Below are positions 1 through 7,706 of a DNA stretch of 64,000 nucleotides, piece by piece (the stretch's first letter is position 1; every line of letters begins with the position of its first letter). The notes under the pieces are model-generated. The model made no database searches, had not been told where the DNA came from, and saw only the letters and a list, made by a program, of their open reading frames with translations. Where the stretch lies: NCBI RefSeq assembly GCF_030287445.1, contig NZ_JASVWB010000002.1:1364001-1428000 (forward strand). Direction: 5' to 3'. The stretch comes from Streptomyces sp. ALI-76-A (lineage in GTDB: Bacteria; Actinomycetota; Actinomycetes; Streptomycetales; Streptomycetaceae). Both the position numbers and the translations under genes were made by a program.

Positions 1-477
1 ATCCTCGCCACCGCTCTGGTGGAAACCGGCTCCCGCGCCGACGGCTTCTACTTCGAGGAACTCAAGGGCACCGGCAACATGGAGCTGCGCCTCGACCGCG
101 AGCTCGCCTCCCGCCGTGTCTTCCCGGCCCTCGACATCAACCTCTCCGGCACGCGTCGCGAGGAACTCCTCCTGGCCCCCGCCGAGTTGACCGTGGTCCA
201 CGGCCTGCGCCGGGTCCTGCGGAACCAGGACGGCCAGGCCGCCCTGGAAACCCTGCTGGAGCGCATGCGCGAGACCCCGGACAACGCGGCCTTCCTGCGC
301 CGTGTCCAGCCGACGCTGCCCTCCGGCCGACCCGCCGTTCCGAGACCCCCGGCTACCGCCCCGGACCGCCCTGGGACCGCCCGGCCGACGGGACGTGCGG
401 CATCCGGGTGCTCGGCGGCCCCGCTCGGCCGGGGCAGCGCCGTGTGGGACGGGTCCGTTCCTACGTTTGCGGTATGA
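1..477 (+). CDS. rho: Transcription termination factor Rho, C-terminal part (5' end outside window)
   Basis: The frame is open from base 1 and enters inside the Rho RecA-like ATPase domain. The Rho signatures LVETGSR, KGTGNMEL, LDRELA and SGTRREELL are visible, followed by the helical end 'LRRVL...ALETLLERM...FLRRVQ'. Rho is the hexameric RNA-DNA helicase that ends transcription. Family similarity stops near 'VQPTLP' (about base 320), yet the frame continues for about 50 Pro/Arg/Ala-rich residues. That tail is either a paralogue-specific extension or the result of a small frameshift. The wording of the core (RADGFYFEELKGTGNMELRLDRELASRR) differs from the actinobacterial Rho I remember, so this may be a second Rho; that is inference. 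The TGA stop overlaps the ATG of the next gene (ATGA). Confidence 0.85.
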   Translation: MLATALVETGSRADGFYFEELKGTGNMELRLDRELASRRVFPALDINLSGTRREELLLAPAELTVVHGLRRVLRNQDGQAALETLLERMRETPDNAAFLRRVQPTLPSGRPAVPRPPATAPDRPGTARPTGRAASGCSAAPLGRGSAVWDGSVPTFAV

Positions 478-1649
478 CGATCGGATGTACTGCCCGGGTT
501 GCCGTGTCCGCCTGCGTGCTCGGGGTCGCCGGCCTGCTCACGCTCGCGCCGGCCGCCGTGGCGGCCCGAACCGGCGTGGATCCCGGGACACCCGGCGCAC
601 CCCGGGTGGCAGCCCCGCAGCCCGCCCTGCTGTACCGCTCCGGCACCCAGGTCCGGGCGCGCGCCGGAGCCCCCGAACTGCCGGACGTCTCCGCGCTGTC
701 GTGGCTGGTGGCCGACGCCCGCACCGGTGAGGTGCTCGCCGCGCACGACGCGCACCGCAGGCTGCCGCCCGCCAGCACCCTGAAGACCCTGTTCGCCCTC
801 ACGGTGCTGCCGGTCCTCCCGCGGGGCATCCGGCACACGGTCCACGAGGACGAGCTGACCGGGATCGGCGCCGGCAGCAGCCTGGTCGGAGTCGCCGAGG
901 GGCGCACGTACCGGGTCCTGGACCTGTGGCGCGGGGTGTTCCTCAACTCCGGCAACGACGCCGTGCGGGTGCTGGCCGAGCTGAGCGGCGGCTGGCGTTC
1001 CACGGCCGCCCGGATGCAGGCCAGGGCCCGTGCGCTGGGCGCCCGTGACACGCGCGTGCTCTCGCCGGACGGGTACGACGCGCCGGGTCAGGTGTCCTCC
1101 GCGTACGACCTCGCCGTGTTCGGCCGGGCGGGGCTGCGCAACCCGGAGTTCGCACGGTACTGCGGCACGGTCGAGGCCAGGTTCCCGGGCCGTGGCGGAG
1201 GGTCGTACCCCATCCGCAACACCAACCGGCTGCTGACCGGGGAGGACGGAGTGCGGCCGTATCCGGGACTGGTCGGCGTCAAGAACGGCTACACCAGCAA
1301 CGCCGGCCACACGCTGGTCGCCGCCGCCCGCAGGGGCGGGCGCACGCTCGTCGTGACCGTGATGAACCCTCAGGCGGGCGGCGGCTTCGCCGTGTACGAG
1401 GAGGCCCGGGCCCTGCTCGACTGGGGCTTCGCCGCCGACGACCGGGTCGACCCGGTGGGGTCGCTCGACGCGCTGCGGGCCGTGCCGCACGCCGGCCCCC
1501 CGGCCGCGCTGCCGGCGGCGGTGCCGCCCGCCCCGGACGGGAGGCCCGGCTGGCGGGAGACGGGGGCGGTCGCGGGTGCCGCCGGACTCGGCGCCGGTGT
1601 CGTCGCCCTGGCGCTGCGGGCCGTCGCGGGCCGTTCGGTCCGGAGCTGA
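474..1649 (+). CDS. D-alanyl-D-alanine carboxypeptidase (peptidase S11, DacC-like penicillin-binding protein)
   Basis: 391 residues from the ATG at 474, which overlaps the Rho stop. A hydrophobic N-terminal signal ending near AAVAA (about residue 31) sends it outside the membrane. The penicillin-binding motifs are present: STLK (S101, K104) with the catalytic serine, SGN (159-161), and KNG (270-272) where KTG is usual. A Pro/Ala linker leads to a C-terminal membrane helix (about 363-383). Its family trims the terminal D-Ala from peptidoglycan stem peptides. The KTG to KNG change lies in the substrate-binding strand and could alter activity or beta-lactam binding. The 3' part is overlapped on the opposite strand by the degenerate mannosyltransferase frame. 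Confidence 0.9.
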   Translation: MTIGCTARVAVSACVLGVAGLLTLAPAAVAARTGVDPGTPGAPRVAAPQPALLYRSGTQVRARAGAPELPDVSALSWLVADARTGEVLAAHDAHRRLPPASTLKTLFALTVLPVLPRGIRHTVHEDELTGIGAGSSLVGVAEGRTYRVLDLWRGVFLNSGNDAVRVLAELSGGWRSTAARMQARARALGARDTRVLSPDGYDAPGQVSSAYDLAVFGRAGLRNPEFARYCGTVEARFPGRGGGSYPIRNTNRLLTGEDGVRPYPGLVGVKNGYTSNAGHTLVAAARRGGRTLVVTVMNPQAGGGFAVYEEARALLDWGFAADDRVDPVGSLDALRAVPHAGPPAALPAAVPPAPDGRPGWRETGAVAGAAGLGAGVVALALRAVAGRSVRS

Positions 1650-2197
1650 TCGACCGGCAGCCACAGCAGCAGACCCAGCATGATCCACGTGTAGGCGTTG
1701 CCGCCGAGGAACCCGCCGACGCCGGACGCGTCGTCGAACCACAGCCAGACCACGCTCGTGCACAGCACCGCGTACAGGGCACCCGCGAGACGCGGATGCC
1801 CGGCGCGGACCAGTACCGCGAAGGACGGCAGCAGCCAGACCAGGTGGTGCACCCAGGCGACCGGGCTGACCAGGTAGCTGTACACGTCCCGGCTGAACAG
1901 CGGGGGCGCGAGCAGCAGCGGTGCCGCCCAGATCACCAGGACCGCCGTCAGGGCGCGCGGACCGGGCGGCCGGGGCCCGCGGACCAGCCGCCCGAGCAGG
2001 GCCCAGGCCGCGATCAGCAGCACGACACCGAAGTACGCGCCGACCAGCCCGAGCGCGGCGTGCGCGGAGGAGGGGGCCAGGAGTTCGCGCACGGGCAGGG
2101 CGCCGGCACTCTCGCCGCCCGCCGCGAGGAAGGCGGTTCCGGCCAGGCCGAGGACCTGGCAGCGGCGGAGATCGACGGAAAGAGCCATGGCCAGCAC
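1370..2197 (-). pseudogene. Chimeric remnant of polyprenol-phosphomannose-dependent mannosyltransferase(s)
   Basis: The 275-codon frame starts like MptB (GLAGTAFLAAGGESAGALPVREL, then APPLFSRDVYSYL), a membrane alpha-1,6-mannosyltransferase. Right after 'DVYSYL' it jumps to what looks like the C-terminal end of a DUF2029/GT87 mannosyltransferase (VSPVAWVHHLVWLLP). The several hundred residues normally between these landmarks are missing. The end is also abnormal: after 'WLPVDQLRTERP' the frame reads antisense through about 280 bp of the carboxypeptidase gene as low-complexity Ala/Ser/Pro. A deletion that fused two genes or collapsed one, followed by loss of the native stop, explains both. The start could be GTG 2197 or ATG 2188. 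Identification is by remembered motifs. Confidence 0.65.
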
Positions 2198-2316
2198 TCG
2201 GGAAGCGTGTCAACGTCGGGTGGCCGGAAAGGAACGTGCTCATCTCCGGGCGGGGGCCCGCCTGTGACCGGCACGTGAGGAGATACCGGCGGACGCGGCC
2301 GCGCGCCGGACGCCGG

Positions 2317-3234
2317 TCAGAACACCGACACGCCCGTCAGGGTCGTGAAACGGTCCAGGGCCGCGACCCCGGCCACCGAGTTGCCCCGCTCGTCCAGGCC
2401 CGGGCTCCACACACACAGCGTGCAGCGCCCCGGCACCACCGCGATGATGCCGCCGCCCACCCCGCTCTTGCCGGGCAGGCCCACCCGGTAGGCGAAGTCA
2501 CCCGCCGCGTCGTACGTGCCGCAGGTCAGCAGTACCGCGTTGACCTGCTTGGCCTGGCTCTGCGAGAGCAGCCGGGTGCCGTCGGCGCGCACGCCGTGCC
2601 GGGCCAGGAACGTGGTGGCCAGGGCGAGATCGGCGCAGGAGGCCCTGAGGGAGCACTGCCGGAAGTACTGGTCGAGCAGGACCGGGACGGGGTTGTCGAT
2701 GTTCCCGTACGAGGCCATGAAGTGGGCCAGGGCGGCGTTGCGGTCGCCGTGCGCGGACTCGGAGGCGGCGACCTCCTGGTCGAAGTCCAGGGTGGCGTTG
2801 CCGGTCTCCGAGCGGAGGAAGGACAGCAGTTCGCCGGCCGCGTCCCCGGTACGGGTGTGCAGGCGGTCGGTGACCACCAGGGCGCCCGCGTTGATGAACG
2901 GGTTGCGTGGGATGCCGTTCTCGTACTCCAGCTGGATCAGGGAGTTGAAGGGGTTGCCGGAGGGCTCGCGGCCCACGTGCTCCCAGAGTTCGTCGCCCTC
3001 GCGGGCCAGGTCGAGGGCGAGGGTGAAGACCTTGGTGATGGACTGCGTGGAGAACGGCTCCCGCCAGTCGCCCACCCCGTACACCGTGCCGTCCAGCTCG
3101 GCCACGGCCATGCCGAAGCTGCGCGGGTCGCAGGCCGCGAGCGCCGGGATGTAGCCGGCGGGCCGGCCGCGGCCCGGGGTCCGTTCGATCTCGGCGGCGA
3201 TGCGCTCCAGGACCGGTTGGAACTGCGAGGACAT
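2317..3234 (-). CDS. glsA: Glutaminase (GlsA family)
   Basis: 305 residues from ATG 3234, the usual length for this beta-lactamase-fold glutaminase. It converts L-glutamine to glutamate and ammonia in the cytoplasm. Diagnostic motifs are FSTQSITKVF with the SxxK nucleophile pair (S65, K68), NPFINAGALV (111-120), and GLPGKSGVGGG (252-262). The open frame reaches upstream to 3348, and two further in-frame ATGs lie at 3243 and 3246. 3234 is chosen because family proteins begin near 'MSSQFQPVLE'; no start has a strong ribosome-binding site. No operon partner is evident: it stands between the mannosyltransferase remnant and a divergent lipoprotein gene. Confidence 0.93.
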   Translation of the reverse strand: MSSQFQPVLERIAAEIERTPGRGRPAGYIPALAACDPRSFGMAVAELDGTVYGVGDWREPFSTQSITKVFTLALDLAREGDELWEHVGREPSGNPFNSLIQLEYENGIPRNPFINAGALVVTDRLHTRTGDAAGELLSFLRSETGNATLDFDQEVAASESAHGDRNAALAHFMASYGNIDNPVPVLLDQYFRQCSLRASCADLALATTFLARHGVRADGTRLLSQSQAKQVNAVLLTCGTYDAAGDFAYRVGLPGKSGVGGGIIAVVPGRCTLCVWSPGLDERGNSVAGVAALDRFTTLTGVSVF

Positions 3235-3469
3235 GATCGTCATCATGCCGCACACCCGCCCGCGGAGCGCCCCCGGGTCGGCGTGGGATCCGTGCCGGCC
3301 GTTCCGGACGCGGCCCTGTCCCTGTTCCCGCGCGCGGCAGGCGGCCAATCAGGCATGTCTGGGGCCGGACTCCGCGTGCTGGCCCGCCGACAGCGGGCGC
3401 GCACGTCAGGGTGAACGTCTGCGGACCCGACGAACCGGGGTCCGCTCGGCCATCGAGCAGACAGGAGCG

Positions 3470-5218
3470 ATGTTGCGTCACCGCGACGAAGGCGACGGAG
3501 CCACCGGCCGGCAGCGGCCGGCCGGCAGGAGAAGCACCGGGGCGGTCGGACCGCTGCGGCGAAGTGCCGCGGCCGGCCTGTGCGCGACGGCGGTGCTGAT
3601 GGCCGGGTGCGCCATGCCCACCCCGTACGTGCCCCTGCTGGAGAACCCGAAGGACGGACGGACGTTCTATCTCAGTCCCGGAGGGGACGACAGCGAGGAC
3701 GGCCGGACGCCGGAGACCGCCTGGCGCACGCTCGGTCGCGCCGACGCCCTGCGGTTCAAGCCGGGCGACCGGCTGCGGCTGAAGGCGGACGCACGTTTCC
3801 CGGGCCGCCTGAGCATCGGCCAGGGGGACGCCGGGAACACCCGCAGGCCGGTCGTGATCGAATCCTACGGAGCGGGCCGTGCGACGATCGTGGCCCGTGG
3901 CACCCGCGCCATCGAGGTGCACAACACGAGCGGGGTCGTGGTGCGCGACCTGCGCCTCGTCGGCGACGCCGCGTCCTACCGGACGCAGGACGGCCTCGCC
4001 TTCGTCAGCGATCTGCCCGGCGACCGGAAGCTGCCGTACGTCCGGGTCGCGGGGGTCGAGGTGTCGGGCTTCCGCAACGGCATCCGGCTGCACGGCGGCA
4101 TCGAGGCGTCGGGCTTCCGCGATGTGGTGATCAGGGACTGCGCGCTGCACGACAACCAGGACGCCGGTCTCGTGGCGGACGGCCCGCCCTTCTCCGCGGC
4201 CGCGCCCGCCTACGCGCACGACGAGGTGACGGTGTCGGGGGTGGCGGCGTACCGGAATGTCGGGGACCCCCGGGCGTCCGGCCGCAACACCGGCAGCGGC
4301 ATCGTCCTCGGCAGTGTCCACCGGGGCACGGTGGAGCGGTCCGTCAGCCACGACAACGGACGTTCGTCCTCGCCGGACGCCGTCGAGGGCCCCGAAGGCA
4401 TCTGGACGTACGACTCGACGCGGATGACGCTCCAGCGAAACGTCTCCTACAGCAACCACACCGGCTCCACGGTGGACGGCGGCGGGTTCGGCCTCGACAA
4501 CAACGTGTCCCACTCGGTGATGCAGTACAACCTGGCCCACGGGAACGACGGCGCGGGTTTCCTGGCGTACTCCGCCGCCCCCAACGCGGCGCACACGGGC
4601 AACACGATCCGGTACAACATCAGCCACGACGACAGTCGGAAGCTCCCGCAGTACGGCGGCATCGTCGCGCTCGGAACACGGGTCAGCGACCTCGCGGTCT
4701 ACCACAACACGGTGCTGACCACGGCGAACGGCCCCGTCCGCGCGCCGGCGCTCCGGCTCGAGCCCGGCCTGCGGGGCATCACCGTGCGCAACAACCTGTT
4801 CGTCACGGACGGTTCGCCCGTCGTCGCGGCGCCGAGGGTCCTGGCCGCCTCGGCCGTCCTGATGCAGGGCAACGACTACCACAGCTCCGGAGAGTGGGGC
4901 CTGCTGTGGGGCGGGCGCGCGTACGACGACATGGCCGTCTGGCGCCAGGAGACGCGTCAGGAGCTGCTCGGGGTGCGGGTCACCGGCACCGACCGCGACC
5001 CCTGCCTCGTCCCGGTCCCGGTCGCCGCGGCCGGCCCGGACCTGCGCGGCAGCGGACCGACGCGCGGCGCACTCGCGGCACAGTGCGCCCACGCGCTGGC
5101 CGATGCCGCCGTGGACCTGCGGGCCATGGGCATCGATCCCGGGCCGGTGGACTACTTCGGAGCGCCGCTCAACGGATCGCCCGGTGTGGGCGCCGTGCAG
5201 GTCGGTCCGGCCGCCTGA
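3470..5218 (+). CDS. Lipoprotein with right-handed parallel beta-helix
   Basis: 582 residues from the ATG at 3470, preceded by an AGGAG-like site; longer upstream frames lack such a site. An Arg-rich N-terminus and hydrophobic stretch end in a lipobox (LMAGC, C47), so the mature protein should be lipid-anchored outside the membrane. From about residue 65 it shows 'FYLSPGGDDSEDGRTPETAWRTLGRA', the usual opening of secreted parallel beta-helix carbohydrate-active proteins, then short strand-turn repeats ('VVVRDLRLVG', 'VVIRDCAL', 'VERSVSHDNG', 'NISHDD'). Polysaccharide binding, lyase or epimerase activity are possible, but no catalytic set can be assigned. It converges on the UDP-glucose dehydrogenase gene and overlaps it by 67 bp, suggesting a role with the neighbouring exopolysaccharide operon. 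Confidence 0.8.
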   Translation: MLRHRDEGDGATGRQRPAGRRSTGAVGPLRRSAAAGLCATAVLMAGCAMPTPYVPLLENPKDGRTFYLSPGGDDSEDGRTPETAWRTLGRADALRFKPGDRLRLKADARFPGRLSIGQGDAGNTRRPVVIESYGAGRATIVARGTRAIEVHNTSGVVVRDLRLVGDAASYRTQDGLAFVSDLPGDRKLPYVRVAGVEVSGFRNGIRLHGGIEASGFRDVVIRDCALHDNQDAGLVADGPPFSAAAPAYAHDEVTVSGVAAYRNVGDPRASGRNTGSGIVLGSVHRGTVERSVSHDNGRSSSPDAVEGPEGIWTYDSTRMTLQRNVSYSNHTGSTVDGGGFGLDNNVSHSVMQYNLAHGNDGAGFLAYSAAPNAAHTGNTIRYNISHDDSRKLPQYGGIVALGTRVSDLAVYHNTVLTTANGPVRAPALRLEPGLRGITVRNNLFVTDGSPVVAAPRVLAASAVLMQGNDYHSSGEWGLLWGGRAYDDMAVWRQETRQELLGVRVTGTDRDPCLVPVPVAAAGPDLRGSGPTRGALAAQCAHALADAAVDLRAMGIDPGPVDYFGAPLNGSPGVGAVQVGPAA

Positions 5219-6579
5219 GGGATCGTCACCCGCAGGAGCTCGCCCGGGCCCGGCGGCGGGACGTGGACCGGGCGTCCCAGGGCGCGGACGTGCCAGCCGG
5301 CCGCCCGCCACGCCACCGGGTCCAGGGCGTTGCGCGCGTCGACCAGCCGCGGTGCCCGGACCACCTCGGAGAGCCGGACCGGGTCGAGCGCGCGGTACTG
5401 GCGCCACTCGGTCAGGTGCAGCACCACATCCGCGTCGTGGCACGTCTCCATGACGTCCGCGCAGTAGGCCGGTCCGGGCAGCGCCGCGCGCGCGTTGTCG
5501 ATGCCCGCCGGATCGTGCACGCGCACGTCGGCGCCCTGGGCGACGATCTCGGCGGTGACGGCCAGTGCCGGTGAGTCCCGCACGTCGTCGCTGTCGGGCT
5601 TGAAGGTGGCGCCCAGCACCGCGACCCGCCGTCCGGTGAACCCGCCGCCCAGCAGATGACGGGCCAGGTCGACCGTCCGCCGACGCTGCCGGTGGTTGAT
5701 CCGGTCGATCTGGTGCAGGAAGGACACCGCCTCCCCCACCTGGAGCTCCTCGGCCCGGGCGAGGAACGCGCGGATGTCCTTGGGCAGACAGCCGCCGCCG
5801 AACCCGAGGCCCGCGGACAGGAACGCCCGCCCGATGCGCTGGTCATGACCGAGGGCGTCGGCCAGGGTCACCACGTCGGCCCCCGAGGCGTCGCACACCT
5901 CCGCCATCGCGTTGATGAACGAGATCTTCGTCGCCAGGAAGGAGTTGGCGGCGACCTTCACCAGTTCCGCGGTGGCCGGATCGGTGCTGACGTAGGCGAC
6001 ACCGGCCCGCAGCATCGGCGCGTAGACCTCGCGCAGCGTCCGGTCGGCGTGGGGCGAGGTGACCCCCACGACCAGCCGGTCGGGGCACAGCGTGTCCTGG
6101 ACGGCGAATCCCTCACGCAGGAACTCCGGGTTCCAGGCGACCTCGGCCTCCACACCGGGGCGGATCTGGGCGGTGACCCTGCGGCCGAGTGTCCGGGTGG
6201 TGCCCACCGGCACGGTCGACTTGCCGACGATCAGGCTGTCACGGGTGAGCAGCGGCGCCAGGCCGTCGACGACCGCCTCGACATGGCTCAGGTCGGCGGC
6301 GAGGGAGCCGGCGCGTTGCGGTGTGCCGACACACACGAAGTGCACGTCGGCGAAGGCTGCCGCCGCCTCCAGGGAGGTGGTGAAGCGCAGCCGCCCGGCC
6401 TGCGTGTTCCTGACGAGGATCTCCGGGAGGCCGGGTTCGAAGAAGGGCGCCCGGCCTGCCGCGAGCGCCGCGACCTTCCCGCTGTCGGTGTCGACACCGA
6501 GGACGTCGTGTCCGATGTCCGCCATGCACGCGGCGTGCACGGCTCCGAGGTAGCCCGTACCGATGACGGTCAACCGCAT
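5152..6579 (-). CDS. ugd: UDP-glucose 6-dehydrogenase
   Basis: 475 residues; oxidises UDP-glucose to UDP-glucuronate with two NAD+. The N-terminal Rossmann motif GTGYLG is at 7-12, 'GKSTVPVGTT' at 119-128, 'EVAWNPEFLREG' near 146-157, and the catalytic cysteine in GFGGGCLPKD is C264. The UDP-binding C-terminal domain has 'VLGATFKPDSDDVRDSP'. ATG 6579 has an AGGAGAA site just upstream. It is the last gene of the minus-strand operon. Its product is the substrate of the decarboxylase encoded by the first gene. The C-terminus runs about 40 residues past the family core and overlaps the convergent beta-helix gene. Confidence 0.95.
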   Translation of the reverse strand: MRLTVIGTGYLGAVHAACMADIGHDVLGVDTDSGKVAALAAGRAPFFEPGLPEILVRNTQAGRLRFTTSLEAAAAFADVHFVCVGTPQRAGSLAADLSHVEAVVDGLAPLLTRDSLIVGKSTVPVGTTRTLGRRVTAQIRPGVEAEVAWNPEFLREGFAVQDTLCPDRLVVGVTSPHADRTLREVYAPMLRAGVAYVSTDPATAELVKVAANSFLATKISFINAMAEVCDASGADVVTLADALGHDQRIGRAFLSAGLGFGGGCLPKDIRAFLARAEELQVGEAVSFLHQIDRINHRQRRRTVDLARHLLGGGFTGRRVAVLGATFKPDSDDVRDSPALAVTAEIVAQGADVRVHDPAGIDNARAALPGPAYCADVMETCHDADVVLHLTEWRQYRALDPVRLSEVVRAPRLVDARNALDPVAWRAAGWHVRALGRPVHVPPPGPGELLRVTIPQAAGPTCTAPTPGDPLSGAPK

Positions 6580-6617
6580 GGGGGTTCTCCTGTCGTGGGG
6601 CCGCCGACGCCGACGGG

Positions 6618-7640
6618 TCAGCGGGCGTAGCCGTGAGGGTTGAGTTCCTGGAACCGCCAGGCGTCACGGCACATGGCGGCCAGGTCACGTGTGGTGGTCC
6701 AGCCCCAGGCCTCGGCCACCGCGCTCGCGTCGGCGACGAGTTCGGCGACGTCGCCGGGTCTGCGGCCGACGACCTGGTAGGGAAGGGGGCGGCCGCTCGC
6801 CTCGCCGAAGGCGGCGACCAGTTGGAGCACGGAGGTGCCGGTGCCGGTGCCCAGGTTGAACACGCGCATGCCGGTGTGGCCGTCCAGGTGCTCGACGGCC
6901 ACCCGGTGTCCCTCGGCGACGTCCATGACGTGGATGTAGTCCCGCACTCCGGTGCCGTCCGGCGTGGGGTAGTCGTCCCCGAAGACGCTCAGCTTCTCCC
7001 GTCGGCCCACGGCGACCTGGGCGACGTAGGGCATGACGTTGTCGGGGACGCCCCGCGGGTCCTCGCCGAGCAGGCCGCCGGGGTGGGCTCCGACCGGGTT
7101 GAAGTAGCGCAGGGCGAGCACCTTCAGGTCCGTCAGGTGGGCGCAGACGTCCTCCAGGATCCGCTCGCACATCAGCTTGGTGCGGGCGTAGGGGTTGGTG
7201 GGGGCCACGGGGCTCCGCTCGGTCAGGGGCATCGTCCGCGCGTCGCCGTAGACGGAGCACGACGAGGAGAAGACCAGCCGGCGGACGGCGTGCTCGTGCA
7301 TGACCGACAGCAGTGCGCAGGTGCCGCCCACGTTCGTGTCGTAGTACTCGACCGGCAGTGCCACCGACTGCCCGACCGCCTTGTGGGCCGCGAAATGGAT
7401 GACCGCGTCCACCTGATGGGCTGCGAACACGCGCGCCAGGGCCTGCCGGTCGCGCACGTCGACCCGGTAGGCGGCGGCGAGCGGCCGCCCCGCGGTCTTG
7501 GTGATGCGGTCCAGGGCGTGCGGGGAGCTGTTGGCGTGGTTGTCGACGACGACGACCTCGTAGCCGTGGGCGAGCAGTTCGACGCAGGTGTGGCTGCCGA
7601 TGAAGCCTGCGCCACCGGTCACCAGGACCGTTTCGGGCAT
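6618..7640 (-). CDS. galE: UDP-glucose 4-epimerase
   Basis: 340 residues, standard GalE length. It interconverts UDP-glucose and UDP-galactose, and some members act on the N-acetyl forms. NAD-binding TGGAGFIGSH is at 8-17, the SSSCSVYG segment at 125-132 carries the catalytic Ser, and the YxxxK pair is Y151/K155 (NPYARTKLMCE). The C-terminal 'GTGVRDYIHVMDVAEGH' is typical of the nucleotide-sugar-binding half. It lies between the GT2 synthase and UDP-glucose dehydrogenase on one strand, with gaps of 66 and 38 bp. It therefore supplies nucleotide sugars to this exopolysaccharide operon rather than to a Leloir gal operon. Confidence 0.94.
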   Translation of the reverse strand: MPETVLVTGGAGFIGSHTCVELLAHGYEVVVVDNHANSSPHALDRITKTAGRPLAAAYRVDVRDRQALARVFAAHQVDAVIHFAAHKAVGQSVALPVEYYDTNVGGTCALLSVMHEHAVRRLVFSSSCSVYGDARTMPLTERSPVAPTNPYARTKLMCERILEDVCAHLTDLKVLALRYFNPVGAHPGGLLGEDPRGVPDNVMPYVAQVAVGRREKLSVFGDDYPTPDGTGVRDYIHVMDVAEGHRVAVEHLDGHTGMRVFNLGTGTGTSVLQLVAAFGEASGRPLPYQVVGRRPGDVAELVADASAVAEAWGWTTTRDLAAMCRDAWRFQELNPHGYAR

Positions 7641-7706
7641 CGGGCACCTCGTTCTCGTCAGGGAGGGGTGGGACGTTGCGGGCGGGGTGACGGGCGGCCT
7701 GGGGCG

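Noticed and set aside
2498..5443. 981-codon minus-strand frame
   Set aside because: Reads out of frame through glutaminase and antisense to the beta-helix lipoprotein; no motif.
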